Notes under the pieces: generated by a model
The model's database searches: none
Seen by the model: only the letters and a program-made list of their open reading frames with translations
Told to the model about the DNA's origin: nothing
Position numbers and translations under genes: made by a program
Assembly: GCA_964537925.1 (NCBI GenBank)
Contig: CAZICV010000003.1
Coordinates: forward strand, 1 to 64,000
Source: SLDF01 sp964537925
GTDB lineage: Bacteria; Bacteroidota; Bacteroidia; Chitinophagales; Saprospiraceae
DNA: 64,000 nt
Direction of reading: 5' to 3'
Shown: in pieces, positions 34,783 through 42,313 of the stretch
Position numbering within the stretch: the stretch's first letter is position 1
Layout: every line of letters starts with the position of its first letter

Positions 34783-34991
34783 ACCGGCCCGTATGAAACA
34801 ATATTCGCCCTATCAAATATATTTTTATAAAAATACATTACAAATAACAAAAACGAGCCAACTGTACACGTGAAACCAATTTAAACAAATGGAAAAAATA
34901 AAAACCCGCCCTTCAATACATTATAAATCCCCTTTGATTATTTTTGACATCGCATGAATGATTTTACAACTCCGTTAACTAACTTTACAAA

Positions 34992-35633
34992 ATGCAACGA
35001 AGAAAGTTCGTTCAGTTAATTTCAGCAGGATCAGCATTTGTAGCTATCAGCCCCTATTCCCTGGCACACTCCCAAACAGCGGCAAAAGACCTGATCCAAA
35101 ACTATGTTCGACTTACAAAAGCAAATGTGCTTTATTCCGTAGGTGATCATCTCGATGAACAAGTTTCTCAATTGTGTGGAGAGCAGAAAGGAATAATTTG
35201 TGAAGGCCCGGCTGTCTTTTTCCGCCGGGATGATACGGTTTTTACTTTCTGTCAGTGGAAAGACGGCGCCGGGCTCGCAATAGATACTTGGGGGATTTTC
35301 TTTGTCCGTGGAGAAGACGGCAGGTATATCCATGCCGCTACGCTCAACCAGTACCAGCTTGCAGGCCTGATCTCGTATGCCGGATCAGGCGCGGTTTCCG
35401 GCATTGACGAGGCCGCCGACTGGATACTTCCCACCGGACCCGGATACCACCATGTAGCGGGTAAGGTAGTTGATTTCATGTGCAGAAAAGGCTATATGAG
35501 CAGCATGACCCGGTTGGATGCCGGTCATCAGGTGATCTCTATTGAAGGACGGAATTTTGTAGGCAGGCAGGTCGGACAGTATGTACTGCAACAAACACAA
35601 AACGAAAACTCTGGAACTTCATTGATCACCTAA
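34992..35633 (+). CDS. Tat-like exported protein of unknown function
   Basis: A 213-residue product. The first 30 residues (MQRRKFVQLISAGSAFVAIS) have a twin arginine followed by a hydrophobic, small-residue segment, the form of a Tat signal, with a likely cut near AHS-QT. The mature part has a Cys pair region (LCGEQKGIICEG), then WGIFFVRGEDGRYIHAATLNQYQ, and no known catalytic motif. It is the first gene of a six-gene unit, 11 bases before the first tail-collar gene, and divergent from the giant HYR gene. Export through Tat would suit a protein folded in the cytoplasm. No family is recognised. Confidence 0.7.
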   Translation: MQRRKFVQLISAGSAFVAISPYSLAHSQTAAKDLIQNYVRLTKANVLYSVGDHLDEQVSQLCGEQKGIICEGPAVFFRRDDTVFTFCQWKDGAGLAIDTWGIFFVRGEDGRYIHAATLNQYQLAGLISYAGSGAVSGIDEAADWILPTGPGYHHVAGKVVDFMCRKGYMSSMTRLDAGHQVISIEGRNFVGRQVGQYVLQQTQNENSGTSLIT

Positions 35634-35644
35634 ACTTTTTAATC

Positions 35645-36151
35645 ATGGCAGAACCTTTTCTATCCGAGATCCGGATATTTTCCTTCAGCTTCCCTCCAAG
35701 GGGATGGGCTATGTGCAACGGCCAGTTGCTGCCCATCAACCAGAACCAGGCGCTGTTTGCGCTTCTGGGTACGACCTACGGAGGCGACGGGCGGGTCAAT
35801 TTTGCCCTTCCCGACCTGAGGGGGCGGGCTCCCAACCATATGGGATCCGAATTTACACTAGGTCAGCGCGGCGGAGCAACGGCCCATACGCTCAGCCTAA
35901 CCGAAATGCCCCAGCACATTCACGTGATGAGGGCGAGTAATCAGGCGGCTACCGCCAACGTACCGACAGGCGCATACCCGGCCAACGGCTCTCCCGCCAA
36001 CATGTTCAAGACAGGCCTGACCAATGCAGCTGCCATGGCTCCGGGGTCGCTTACCAACGTAGGCGGATCGCAGGCGCACAACAATATGCAGCCGTTCCTG
36101 GTACTGAACTTATGTATCGCCCTGCAGGGCATATTTCCTTCACAAACCTAA
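35645..36151 (+). CDS. Tail-collar (microcystin-dependent-protein-like) protein 1
   Basis: A 168-residue member of the phage Tail Collar/Mdp (COG4675) family. It opens with PRGWAMCNGQLLPINQN, followed by LGTTYGGDG, FALPDLRGR, LTEMPQHIH and a C-terminal HNNMQPFLVLNLCIALQGIFP. In phages this fold sits at fibre tips, but bacterial copies of this length are found outside prophages with unknown roles. It has no signal peptide. It is the first of three tandem paralogues. The middle region (about 100-135, TAAM/PAN-rich) is the part that differs most between them. Confidence 0.9.
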   Translation: MAEPFLSEIRIFSFSFPPRGWAMCNGQLLPINQNQALFALLGTTYGGDGRVNFALPDLRGRAPNHMGSEFTLGQRGGATAHTLSLTEMPQHIHVMRASNQAATANVPTGAYPANGSPANMFKTGLTNAAAMAPGSLTNVGGSQAHNNMQPFLVLNLCIALQGIFPSQT

Positions 36152-36163
36152 AATCTAGTTATC

Positions 36164-36667
36164 ATGGGACAACCTTATGTAGGTGAGATTCGCATGTTCG
36201 GTGGAAACTTTGCACCTGCGGGCTGGGCTTTCTGCAATGGACAGCTTTTGCCTATCTCCGATAATGAAACACTTTTCAACCTGATCGGCACTACTTACGG
36301 CGGCGACGGAGAATCGACCTTTGCACTACCCGATCTGCAAGGCAGATTACCCCTGCACCAGGGCAACAGTTATATACTTGCCGAGACCGGCGGGACTGAG
36401 CAGGTCACGCTCATTACCAACCAGCTTCCGGTCCATACCCATGCGGTACTGGGCTCAAGCGCTACGGCAGATGCCAGCACGCCGGAAAACAACATATTCG
36501 GCTCAAGTGTGGGTTTTGACGGCTACTTTCCCGACCCGGAATCGTTGACTTTCAATACCAACGCTGTGACGCCCGTAGGAGGCAATCAACCGCACGAGAA
36601 TATGATGCCATACCTGGCCGTTTCTTTCATCATATCATTATTCGGCATCTTCCCGTCTCCAACCTAA
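36164..36667 (+). CDS. Tail-collar (microcystin-dependent-protein-like) protein 2
   Basis: A 167-residue paralogue of the preceding gene, 12 bases after it. It shares APAGWAFCNGQLLPISDN, IGTTYGGDGESTFALPDLQGR, NQLPVHTHAV and HENMMPYLAVSFIISLFGIFP. Differences are concentrated in residues about 95-135 (SSATADASTPENN, then VGFDGYFPDPE), consistent with divergent surface loops on a constant scaffold. No signal peptide is visible, so export, if any, would need another route. Confidence 0.9.
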   Translation: MGQPYVGEIRMFGGNFAPAGWAFCNGQLLPISDNETLFNLIGTTYGGDGESTFALPDLQGRLPLHQGNSYILAETGGTEQVTLITNQLPVHTHAVLGSSATADASTPENNIFGSSVGFDGYFPDPESLTFNTNAVTPVGGNQPHENMMPYLAVSFIISLFGIFPSPT

Positions 36668-36694
36668 TCCATCATCCACTAAAACAAACGAAAA

Positions 36695-37219
36695 ATGGCA
36701 GATCCATTTGTAGCGGAAATAAGAATATTTCCGTTCAATTTCGCACCCAGAGGCTGGGCGTTTTGCGACGGACAGCTCCTACCCATATCCCAGAATACAG
36801 CCCTCTTCTCCCTCCTGGGCACTACCTACGGAGGTGACGGCAAAAGCACTTTTGCCCTCCCTAATATGCAGAACAACTCGCCTATGCATTGGGGCCAGGG
36901 GCCGGGGTTATCAGTCCGCTTCCTGGGAGAATCGAGCGGCTCCAGCACAGTCACCCTGCTTGAAAGCGAAATCCCTGCGCACACGCATCTGTTTGAAGTC
37001 GCGGGAGCATCGCCCGGAGAGAAAAATACCCCGATACCTAATCTTCCGGCCGCTACCAACAGGGCAATTTACTCCAGTCCGACCGGACCGGCCAATGTCA
37101 ATATGAATGTCCAAATGATCACTCCATCGGGAGGGAGCGTGCCGCATAATAACATGCAGCCGTACCTGACACTCAATTTTTGTATTGCACTTCAGGGCGT
37201 ATTTCCGCCCAGAGGCTGA
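36695..37219 (+). CDS. Tail-collar (microcystin-dependent-protein-like) protein 3
   Basis: The third paralogue, 174 residues. It has APRGWAFCDGQLLPISQN, LGTTYGGDGKSTFALPNMQ, SEIPAHTHLF and the shared HNNMQPYLTLNFCIALQGVFP end. It is closer to copy 1 at the two ends than to copy 2. After removal of Met, copies 1 and 3 begin with Ala and copy 2 with Gly, the residues most often acetylated by N-terminal acetyltransferases; an acetyltransferase gene follows 51 bases later. Confidence 0.9.
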   Translation: MADPFVAEIRIFPFNFAPRGWAFCDGQLLPISQNTALFSLLGTTYGGDGKSTFALPNMQNNSPMHWGQGPGLSVRFLGESSGSSTVTLLESEIPAHTHLFEVAGASPGEKNTPIPNLPAATNRAIYSSPTGPANVNMNVQMITPSGGSVPHNNMQPYLTLNFCIALQGVFPPRG

Positions 37220-37270
37220 TATTACGCTTGTACAACGTCCATCCGACAGTTTAGCAATTACATTGCAGTA

Positions 37271-37792
37271 ATGGGACTACAGATTTCCGATGATAGCATC
37301 TCCCTTAGGAAAGCCATTTTTTCCGATGAGGAAATGCAGCAACTGAGAATGATTTACGCCAGTACCCGGGAGGAAGAACTCTCCCGGGTGCCCTGGCCTG
37401 ATGACCTCAAGGAGTCTTTTTTGACCCAGCAGTTTTCGGCTCAGCACGAGTACTACCAGGAAATATATCCGGATGCCGACTATTGGTTTATCATACAGAA
37501 CGGAGACACAGTTGTCGGAAGGCTGTATATGAACAGTACTGCAGCTTCCCAGGTACGCATCGTAGATATCAGCCTTCTACCCGACTACAGAAGCCGGGGC
37601 TGCGGTACGAGACTGTTGAAAGACGTTCAACGGTACTGCTCAGAGATCAATAAAAGTCTCAGTATCCACGTAGAACGCTTCAACCCTGCACTTAATTTAT
37701 ACAAACGGCTTGGATTCCGCCAGATCGATGACAGCAATGAAGTCTATCTCCTTATGGAATGGAAAGCCGGTGATTTATCCATAGCATCATGA
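37271..37792 (+). CDS. GNAT-family N-acetyltransferase
   Basis: The 173-residue protein has the acetyl-CoA-binding motif A (VDISLLPDYRSRGCGTRLL, about residues 97-115, with the R-x-x-G-x-G signature), a preceding VVGRLYM strand, and a C-terminal LYKRLGFRQI (motif B). The substrate is unknown. It is coupled to the next gene (ATGA overlap) and downstream of three tail-collar genes. In other genomes a GNAT gene near tail-collar genes is familiar, so these may be functionally linked (family knowledge from memory, not checked). Confidence 0.85.
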   Translation: MGLQISDDSISLRKAIFSDEEMQQLRMIYASTREEELSRVPWPDDLKESFLTQQFSAQHEYYQEIYPDADYWFIIQNGDTVVGRLYMNSTAASQVRIVDISLLPDYRSRGCGTRLLKDVQRYCSEINKSLSIHVERFNPALNLYKRLGFRQIDDSNEVYLLMEWKAGDLSIAS

Positions 37793-38106
37793 GTAACTAC
37801 GATATAATCGCAGAGATCAAACTGGAAGACTTCACTTCCCAGCCTGTGGACACAACCTGGCAGATCCGCTTTGCCGATGAGAATGTGCTTCCTGCAAAGC
37901 TGATAGATTCAGCGCTGTTGCATCTGCCTTCCAAATTCAACCGGGAGGCTTTCAGGTTGACTTTCCGTACAGATCAAACCAACGAGTACTACCATCAGGC
38001 AGTGCAAACCCTGCTACACCCCGACCTCGGTGAAATACCACTGCTGATGGTACCCATCGGTCCCGACCCCGAAGGATTCCAGCAGTACGAGATCACAATT
38101 TCCTGA
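37789..38106 (+). CDS. DUF6916-like small protein
   Basis: A 105-residue protein, with no signal peptide or membrane segment, that resembles the DUF6916 type: LEDFTSQPVDTTWQIRF near the start, then FRLTFRTDQTN and the late IPLLMVPIGPDPEGFQQYEI. The function is unknown, but such proteins are found beside tail-collar genes. It overlaps the GNAT stop by four bases and ends the operon. A 129-base gap to purC follows, with no evident terminator. Confidence 0.7.
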   Translation: MSNYDIIAEIKLEDFTSQPVDTTWQIRFADENVLPAKLIDSALLHLPSKFNREAFRLTFRTDQTNEYYHQAVQTLLHPDLGEIPLLMVPIGPDPEGFQQYEITIS

Positions 38107-38235
38107 GTGCTCTTTCCCCGGGGCCTACATCTTACAAGAAGTATTCAGATCCCTTGCACACACTGCAGGACACCTGTGAGCTATAGATACGGTTATAACA
38201 CAACGGATGTACGATCCCGTGGTTTCACGTACACT

Positions 38236-39195
38236 CTATAGCAGTCCCTGCTCCTGCATCCACGACCGAATATTGGTCGTCACTTGCTCCTGTATTTGCG
38301 AAGCTGCGGGACGAGGTGTAAATACCTGGCCGGATACTTTCTCGTAGAGCGCTATATAGCGCTGGCTTACTTCACGGACAAACTCATCCGGCATCACGGG
38401 CATAGTCTGCCCTTCCAGTCCCTGGAAACCGTTTTGCATCAACCATTCGCGGACAAACTCCTTAGACAGCTGTTGCTGGCGCTCTCCGGTCCGTTGCTTG
38501 TCTTCATAGCCCTCCGCTATGTAGTAGCGTGAGCTGTCCGGGGTATGTATCTCGTCTATGAGCAAGACATTTCCATCCCGTATACCAAACTCGTATTTGG
38601 TATCTACGAGCAAAAGTCCCCGGTCATGGGCTATATCGGTACCCCGCCTGAACAAAGCGCGCGTATACGCTTCCATCTGCAGGTAATCCTCCTCGCGTAC
38701 TATGCCCCGGCTGATGATCTCCTCCCTGCTGATATCCTGGTCGTGGCCCGCATCGGCCTTGGTCGTGGGTGTGATGATCGGCTCCGGAAATCTATCTCCT
38801 TCTTTCAGCCCCTCAGGCATCTGTACACCACAGATCATGCGTCCGCCCTGCTGATAGATACGCCACGCATGCCCGGCCAGGTAGCCACGTATGACCATCT
38901 CGACTTTCATCGGTTCGCAGGCATATCCTACGGATACATTGGGGTCCGGTGTGGCTACCCACCAATTGGGCGCTACATCACGGGTTGTCTGCAAAAAATA
39001 AGCCGCCAGCTGGTTCAGTACCTGCCCTTTACAGGGTATTGCTCTGGGCAGGATAAAGTCAAATGCCGAAATGCGATCGGATGCGACCATGATCATCCAT
39101 TCTCCGATACGGTACACATCGCGCACCTTACCCCGGTAGACCTGTTGGTCCGGATGCAGTTGCAGTGCTGTAGTTTCCAGGACAGTCTCACTCAT
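38236..39195 (-). CDS. purC: SAICAR synthase
   Basis: Phosphoribosylaminoimidazole-succinocarboxamide synthase makes SAICAR in purine synthesis from CAIR, aspartate and ATP. The protein has 319 residues from MSETVLETTAL, with Met five codons upstream as an alternative start. It shows YRGKVRDVYRI, VASDRISAFD, KVEMVIRGYLAGHAW and LVDTKYEFG with LIDEIHTPDSSRYY, all typical. It is the longer, eukaryote-like form common in Bacteroidota. It stands alone, convergent with the tail-collar operon and divergent from the SPFH gene. Confidence 0.96.
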   Translation of the reverse strand: MSETVLETTALQLHPDQQVYRGKVRDVYRIGEWMIMVASDRISAFDFILPRAIPCKGQVLNQLAAYFLQTTRDVAPNWWVATPDPNVSVGYACEPMKVEMVIRGYLAGHAWRIYQQGGRMICGVQMPEGLKEGDRFPEPIITPTTKADAGHDQDISREEIISRGIVREEDYLQMEAYTRALFRRGTDIAHDRGLLLVDTKYEFGIRDGNVLLIDEIHTPDSSRYYIAEGYEDKQRTGERQQQLSKEFVREWLMQNGFQGLEGQTMPVMPDEFVREVSQRYIALYEKVSGQVFTPRPAASQIQEQVTTNIRSWMQEQGLL

Positions 39196-39378
39196 AGAAA
39201 AGAAAGGCATTGAAGATTATACGGCGAAAATAAAGCAATTCCATCATACGGGCTCTTACTCGATCCCTGTTCTGCATGCTTTCGTCTCCGAATACATGCA
39301 TTTGATCGGTAAAGCTTCCGGCAATGATGATAATATACTATGTTTATAATATCAAAATGATATAAAAAAACCATCCCT

Positions 39379-40242
39379 ATGAAGACTGAAAACATCACTC
39401 GGCAGAGCAACGGTTTCGCGATGCTCTTGTTCTTTTTCCTGCTGTTGGGCGGCAGCATATACATATGTACGCTCGGTGAACTATGGCTGATCATAGCAGG
39501 TGCGATAGGCTCCGTGGTCTCGCTTTTTATCCTGAACGGATTTCTCATCCTCAACCCCAATGAGGCCGGGGTACTTACTTTCTTCGGGAAGTACGTGGGT
39601 ACGATCAAAGAGAATGGCTTCTTCTGGATGAACCCGTTCTACAGCAAGAAGAAAATCTCGCTCAGGGCCCGCAACCTGAATGGCCCCAAACTGAAGGTCA
39701 ATGACAAGATCGGCAACCCTATTGAGATCGCCGTAGTCGTCGTCTGGCAGGTCGAAGATACCGCCAAGGCTTCGTTCGAAGTAGACAACTACCTGCACTA
39801 CGTGGAGATACAGTCCGAAGCTGCCATACGCAACCTGGCGAGCCGGTACCCCTATGACGAGTTTGAGGACGCTGATTCGGAATACACGCTGCGGGCGAGT
39901 ACCGATCATATCAACCACATGCTTGAGACCGAACTCTATGAGCGCCTGGAGCGCGCAGGTGTCAAAGTACTGGAAGCACGCATCAGTCACCTGGCATATG
40001 CAGCGGAGATCGCCGGAGCGATGCTCCAGAGACAGCAGGCCACTGCTGTAGTCGCTGCCCGCAAACAGATCGTGGAAGGTGCTGTAGGTATGGTCGAACT
40101 GGCTCTCGAGCGCCTGACCGACAAGAAAGTAGTGGAGTTGGACGACGAAAGAAAAGCAGCAATGGTGAGCAACCTGCTGGTCGTACTCTGCTCCGAAAAA
40201 TCCACCAGCCCGGTCGTCAACACCGGTACACTGTACAATTGA
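39379..40242 (+). CDS. SPFH/Band 7 domain membrane protein
   Basis: The 287-residue protein has two hydrophobic segments at about 14-34 and 36-55 that anchor it. An SPFH domain (about 58-215, GFLILNPNEAGVLTFFGKY and VVWQVEDTAKASFEVD) follows, then a helical segment with AEIAGAMLQRQQA and KQIVEGAVGMVE, typical of stomatin/prohibitin-type proteins that form membrane rings. It is the first gene of a three-gene unit with a PH-like protein and an Arc-type regulator. Its role is probably membrane organisation or quality control. Confidence 0.9.
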   Translation: MKTENITRQSNGFAMLLFFFLLLGGSIYICTLGELWLIIAGAIGSVVSLFILNGFLILNPNEAGVLTFFGKYVGTIKENGFFWMNPFYSKKKISLRARNLNGPKLKVNDKIGNPIEIAVVVVWQVEDTAKASFEVDNYLHYVEIQSEAAIRNLASRYPYDEFEDADSEYTLRASTDHINHMLETELYERLERAGVKVLEARISHLAYAAEIAGAMLQRQQATAVVAARKQIVEGAVGMVELALERLTDKKVVELDDERKAAMVSNLLVVLCSEKSTSPVVNTGTLYN

Positions 40243-40300
40243 TCGGTGATAGCTGACCACCCGATATTTCACTCACTTACCGCCAATCCATCATTACCGT

Positions 40301-40801
40301 ATGATTCACGAGAAGCAGAAGTTCGGCCAGAACTGGATCTACTTCCTGATCTTGTTTGAAGTAGTCCTGATGGGGGTGTTCATGGCTGCCCTCTGGCACA
40401 AGGGAGAGATACAAGATGATCCCTGGGTCATACCGTTCGTGATAGCCTGCATGTTCCTGCCGCTGGTACTGATCCGGGCCCAGCGTATGGAACTGGAGCT
40501 CACCAGGTACCGAATAAGGTACAAGTACGTTCCGTTCTCTTTCAAATGGAAAGAGATCATTAGTTCCGAGGTAAAGGCGATGCACCTGAGACCTGTACGC
40601 GACCTGATGTCAGTAGGTGGATTCGGGATAAGGAGGTACCGGAAAGGCAGGGCCTATCTGCTGGACGGCAAACACCTGCTGGAAGTGAGGATGACCAATG
40701 GTCGCCTGTTATCATTCAGTATCACGGAGCCGGATCGCTGGAAAAGGTATCTTTCGCAGGAAGATACCTGGAGCCGGCTCCTGAGCGAAGACCAAGTATA
40801 A
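40301..40801 (+). CDS. Two-TM protein with PH-like domain
   Basis: A 166-residue protein with two transmembrane segments (about 12-30 and 44-60) followed by a cytoplasmic part with beta-strand rhythm: ELTRYRIRYKYVPFSFKWKEI, then LLDGKHLLEVRMTNGRLLSFS. This resembles bacterial PH-type domains joined to two-helix anchors. The family cannot be named with certainty. It lies 58 bases after the SPFH gene and 9 bases before the Arc-type gene. Confidence 0.65.
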   Translation: MIHEKQKFGQNWIYFLILFEVVLMGVFMAALWHKGEIQDDPWVIPFVIACMFLPLVLIRAQRMELELTRYRIRYKYVPFSFKWKEIISSEVKAMHLRPVRDLMSVGGFGIRRYRKGRAYLLDGKHLLEVRMTNGRLLSFSITEPDRWKRYLSQEDTWSRLLSEDQV

Positions 40802-40810
40802 GCATGCGCC

Positions 40811-41008
40811 ATGGGAGAGAAAAAAACTTTTGTATTGAGGATCGACCCTGAACTATACAGGGAACTGGAACGCCTGGCAGCAGCTGAGTTCAGAAGTGTC
40901 AACGGGCAGATAGAATATATTCTGCATGACACGATACGCAAGAAGAAAGGCAGACCTGTCACCGGCGGCAAGGACGAGAAAAAAAACAAACGCGAAGCCG
41001 GGGAATAA
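40811..41008 (+). CDS. Arc-type ribbon-helix-helix protein
   Basis: A 65-residue protein starting MGEKKTFVLRIDPELYRELERLAAAEFRSVNGQIEYIL, read in two parts: a beta-strand followed by two helices, as in Arc/MetJ proteins. The tail is very lysine-rich. It probably binds DNA as a dimer, and may control its own operon or act as an antitoxin-like regulator of the SPFH genes (inference). It is convergent with the gene at 41013, separated by only four bases. Confidence 0.8.
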   Translation: MGEKKTFVLRIDPELYRELERLAAAEFRSVNGQIEYILHDTIRKKKGRPVTGGKDEKKNKREAGE

Positions 41009-41012
41009 ACGA

Positions 41013-41450
41013 TCAGAGATGCTTTGTACTGTTCCGGTCGAGGAGTACATCCTTCAACTCTTTCAGTACAGCGTATTCGTTAGGCATGACCTTTTTGAAG
41101 GCCTCTTTAAGTGCAAAGAAAGCGCCTTTGTCGGCGTCAGGCATCATGCGCCTGATCTTGTCCTTCACGTATGATACATCTTCCCTGACCAGGTTGTGTA
41201 TCGAAGGCAGATCATGCCAATCACCCTCGACAGCTACAGCCTTGACTTGGTTGCCATCTTCTCCGGTGAGCGGTTCCAGCTCGATCAGACGCTCCTCACT
41301 CTCCCATTCATGCGCCCTGGCGGATTCCAGCCTGCCTTCCGGCAACTTCCACTCACGGACCTGGTCCTGCTCATCCTTGACCATGAATATTTCAAGGCCT
41401 TTAGCGGCAAAACGATAGATGATCAGACTGGCTCTCTCCTGGATGCTCAT
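41013..41450 (-). CDS. Conserved protein with degenerate Nudix-like N-terminus
   Basis: A 145-residue protein whose first half (ASLIIYRFAAKGLEIFMVKD, then REWKLPEG) looks like the start of a Nudix fold. The Nudix box GX5EX7REUXEEXGU cannot be found after the WKLPEG, where the sequence runs RLESARAHEWESEE. It is therefore unlikely to be a pyrophosphatase and might bind nucleotides or be structural. The C-terminal half is helical. Function is unknown, and nothing in the neighbourhood clarifies it. Confidence 0.6.
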   Translation of the reverse strand: MSIQERASLIIYRFAAKGLEIFMVKDEQDQVREWKLPEGRLESARAHEWESEERLIELEPLTGEDGNQVKAVAVEGDWHDLPSIHNLVREDVSYVKDKIRRMMPDADKGAFFALKEAFKKVMPNEYAVLKELKDVLLDRNSTKHL

Positions 41451-41524
41451 ATAACCGGCATATTCTGATATGCGAAATTAACAATCCTTACGAATTATAG
41501 TTTGTACTCATGACTTTATTCGGT

Positions 41525-42205
41525 TCAATCTTTGCGGGCCGCCTGCAGTATCTGCCACATACCCATCGCCAGCACCAGGGACTCTTCGTCCTGCCTGAGG
41601 GGACGGTATAGCTGCATAGCCCGGGGATTCACCGCCCGTTGTTCGCGTTCTGTCCGCACACCCGCCACGATCTGATCATCGAGGTACAAGGGCAGCTCCA
41701 GCAGATCAGACTGGCCTATGGCGCCGATCACTTTACCTCCGCCGGGATGTATGAGTTTTCCATCGGCCTGGATGCTGCCGATATACCTGTGGTCACGGTA
41801 TATGGTCGTACCACGGCTATTGCGGACCATCACCAGCTCGAAGTCCTTCCCTCTTACGACGAGCAGTATCTTTGTATCCTTTCCCTTGTAACGTTTGCAG
41901 GCGTAAGCCAGGACAGGTTCCTGGTAGATGTTCTTCAGTATACCTTGCTCCAGCGGATGGGACCCGCGAGATACTTTTTTCTCCAGCAGGTTGAGCGACA
42001 GGAGTTCCATTTCCTCCGCGCTCCAGGGAATGAGCCTGGCAGACCGGCGGTCGAGATTGGCCCGCAGCTGTTTCAGGTCACGGTTGATCTGCTTCTGACC
42101 TATCGCACGGCGGCTGCGCGCCCAGTAAGTCAGTAAGAGCAACGCCACAGCGCCTATGGCCAGCGTGCCCCAAAGACCGGGTAACGGTATAAACAAGTAC
42201 AACAT
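41525..42205 (-). CDS. Membrane-anchored protein of unknown function
   Basis: A 226-residue product with an N-terminal transmembrane segment (about 8-26) and a cytoplasmic or periplasmic domain of beta and helix segments (ILLVVRGKDFELVMVRNSRG, then GGGKVIGAIGQSDLLELPLY). No motif was recognised. It lies between the Nudix-like gene and the sigma factor gene on the same strand as both, with gaps of 74 and 108 bases. Confidence 0.6.
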   Translation of the reverse strand: MLYLFIPLPGLWGTLAIGAVALLLLTYWARSRRAIGQKQINRDLKQLRANLDRRSARLIPWSAEEMELLSLNLLEKKVSRGSHPLEQGILKNIYQEPVLAYACKRYKGKDTKILLVVRGKDFELVMVRNSRGTTIYRDHRYIGSIQADGKLIHPGGGKVIGAIGQSDLLELPLYLDDQIVAGVRTEREQRAVNPRAMQLYRPLRQDEESLVLAMGMWQILQAARKD

Positions 42206-42313
42206 AGTCAGATCCGGGAATTAAGCCGATACGCCTGCATAGTATATCTACCCCCCCTACTATAAAGATACAAAATCGACGGAAGAGGATAGCCTGATCC
42301 TCTGCTGCTGTCT

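Noticed and set aside
34992..38106. Reading the tail-collar genes as a prophage remnant
   Set aside because: No capsid, terminase, tape-measure, sheath or lysis gene is nearby, the base composition is like the core, and the integrase lies 30 kb away in a separate element.
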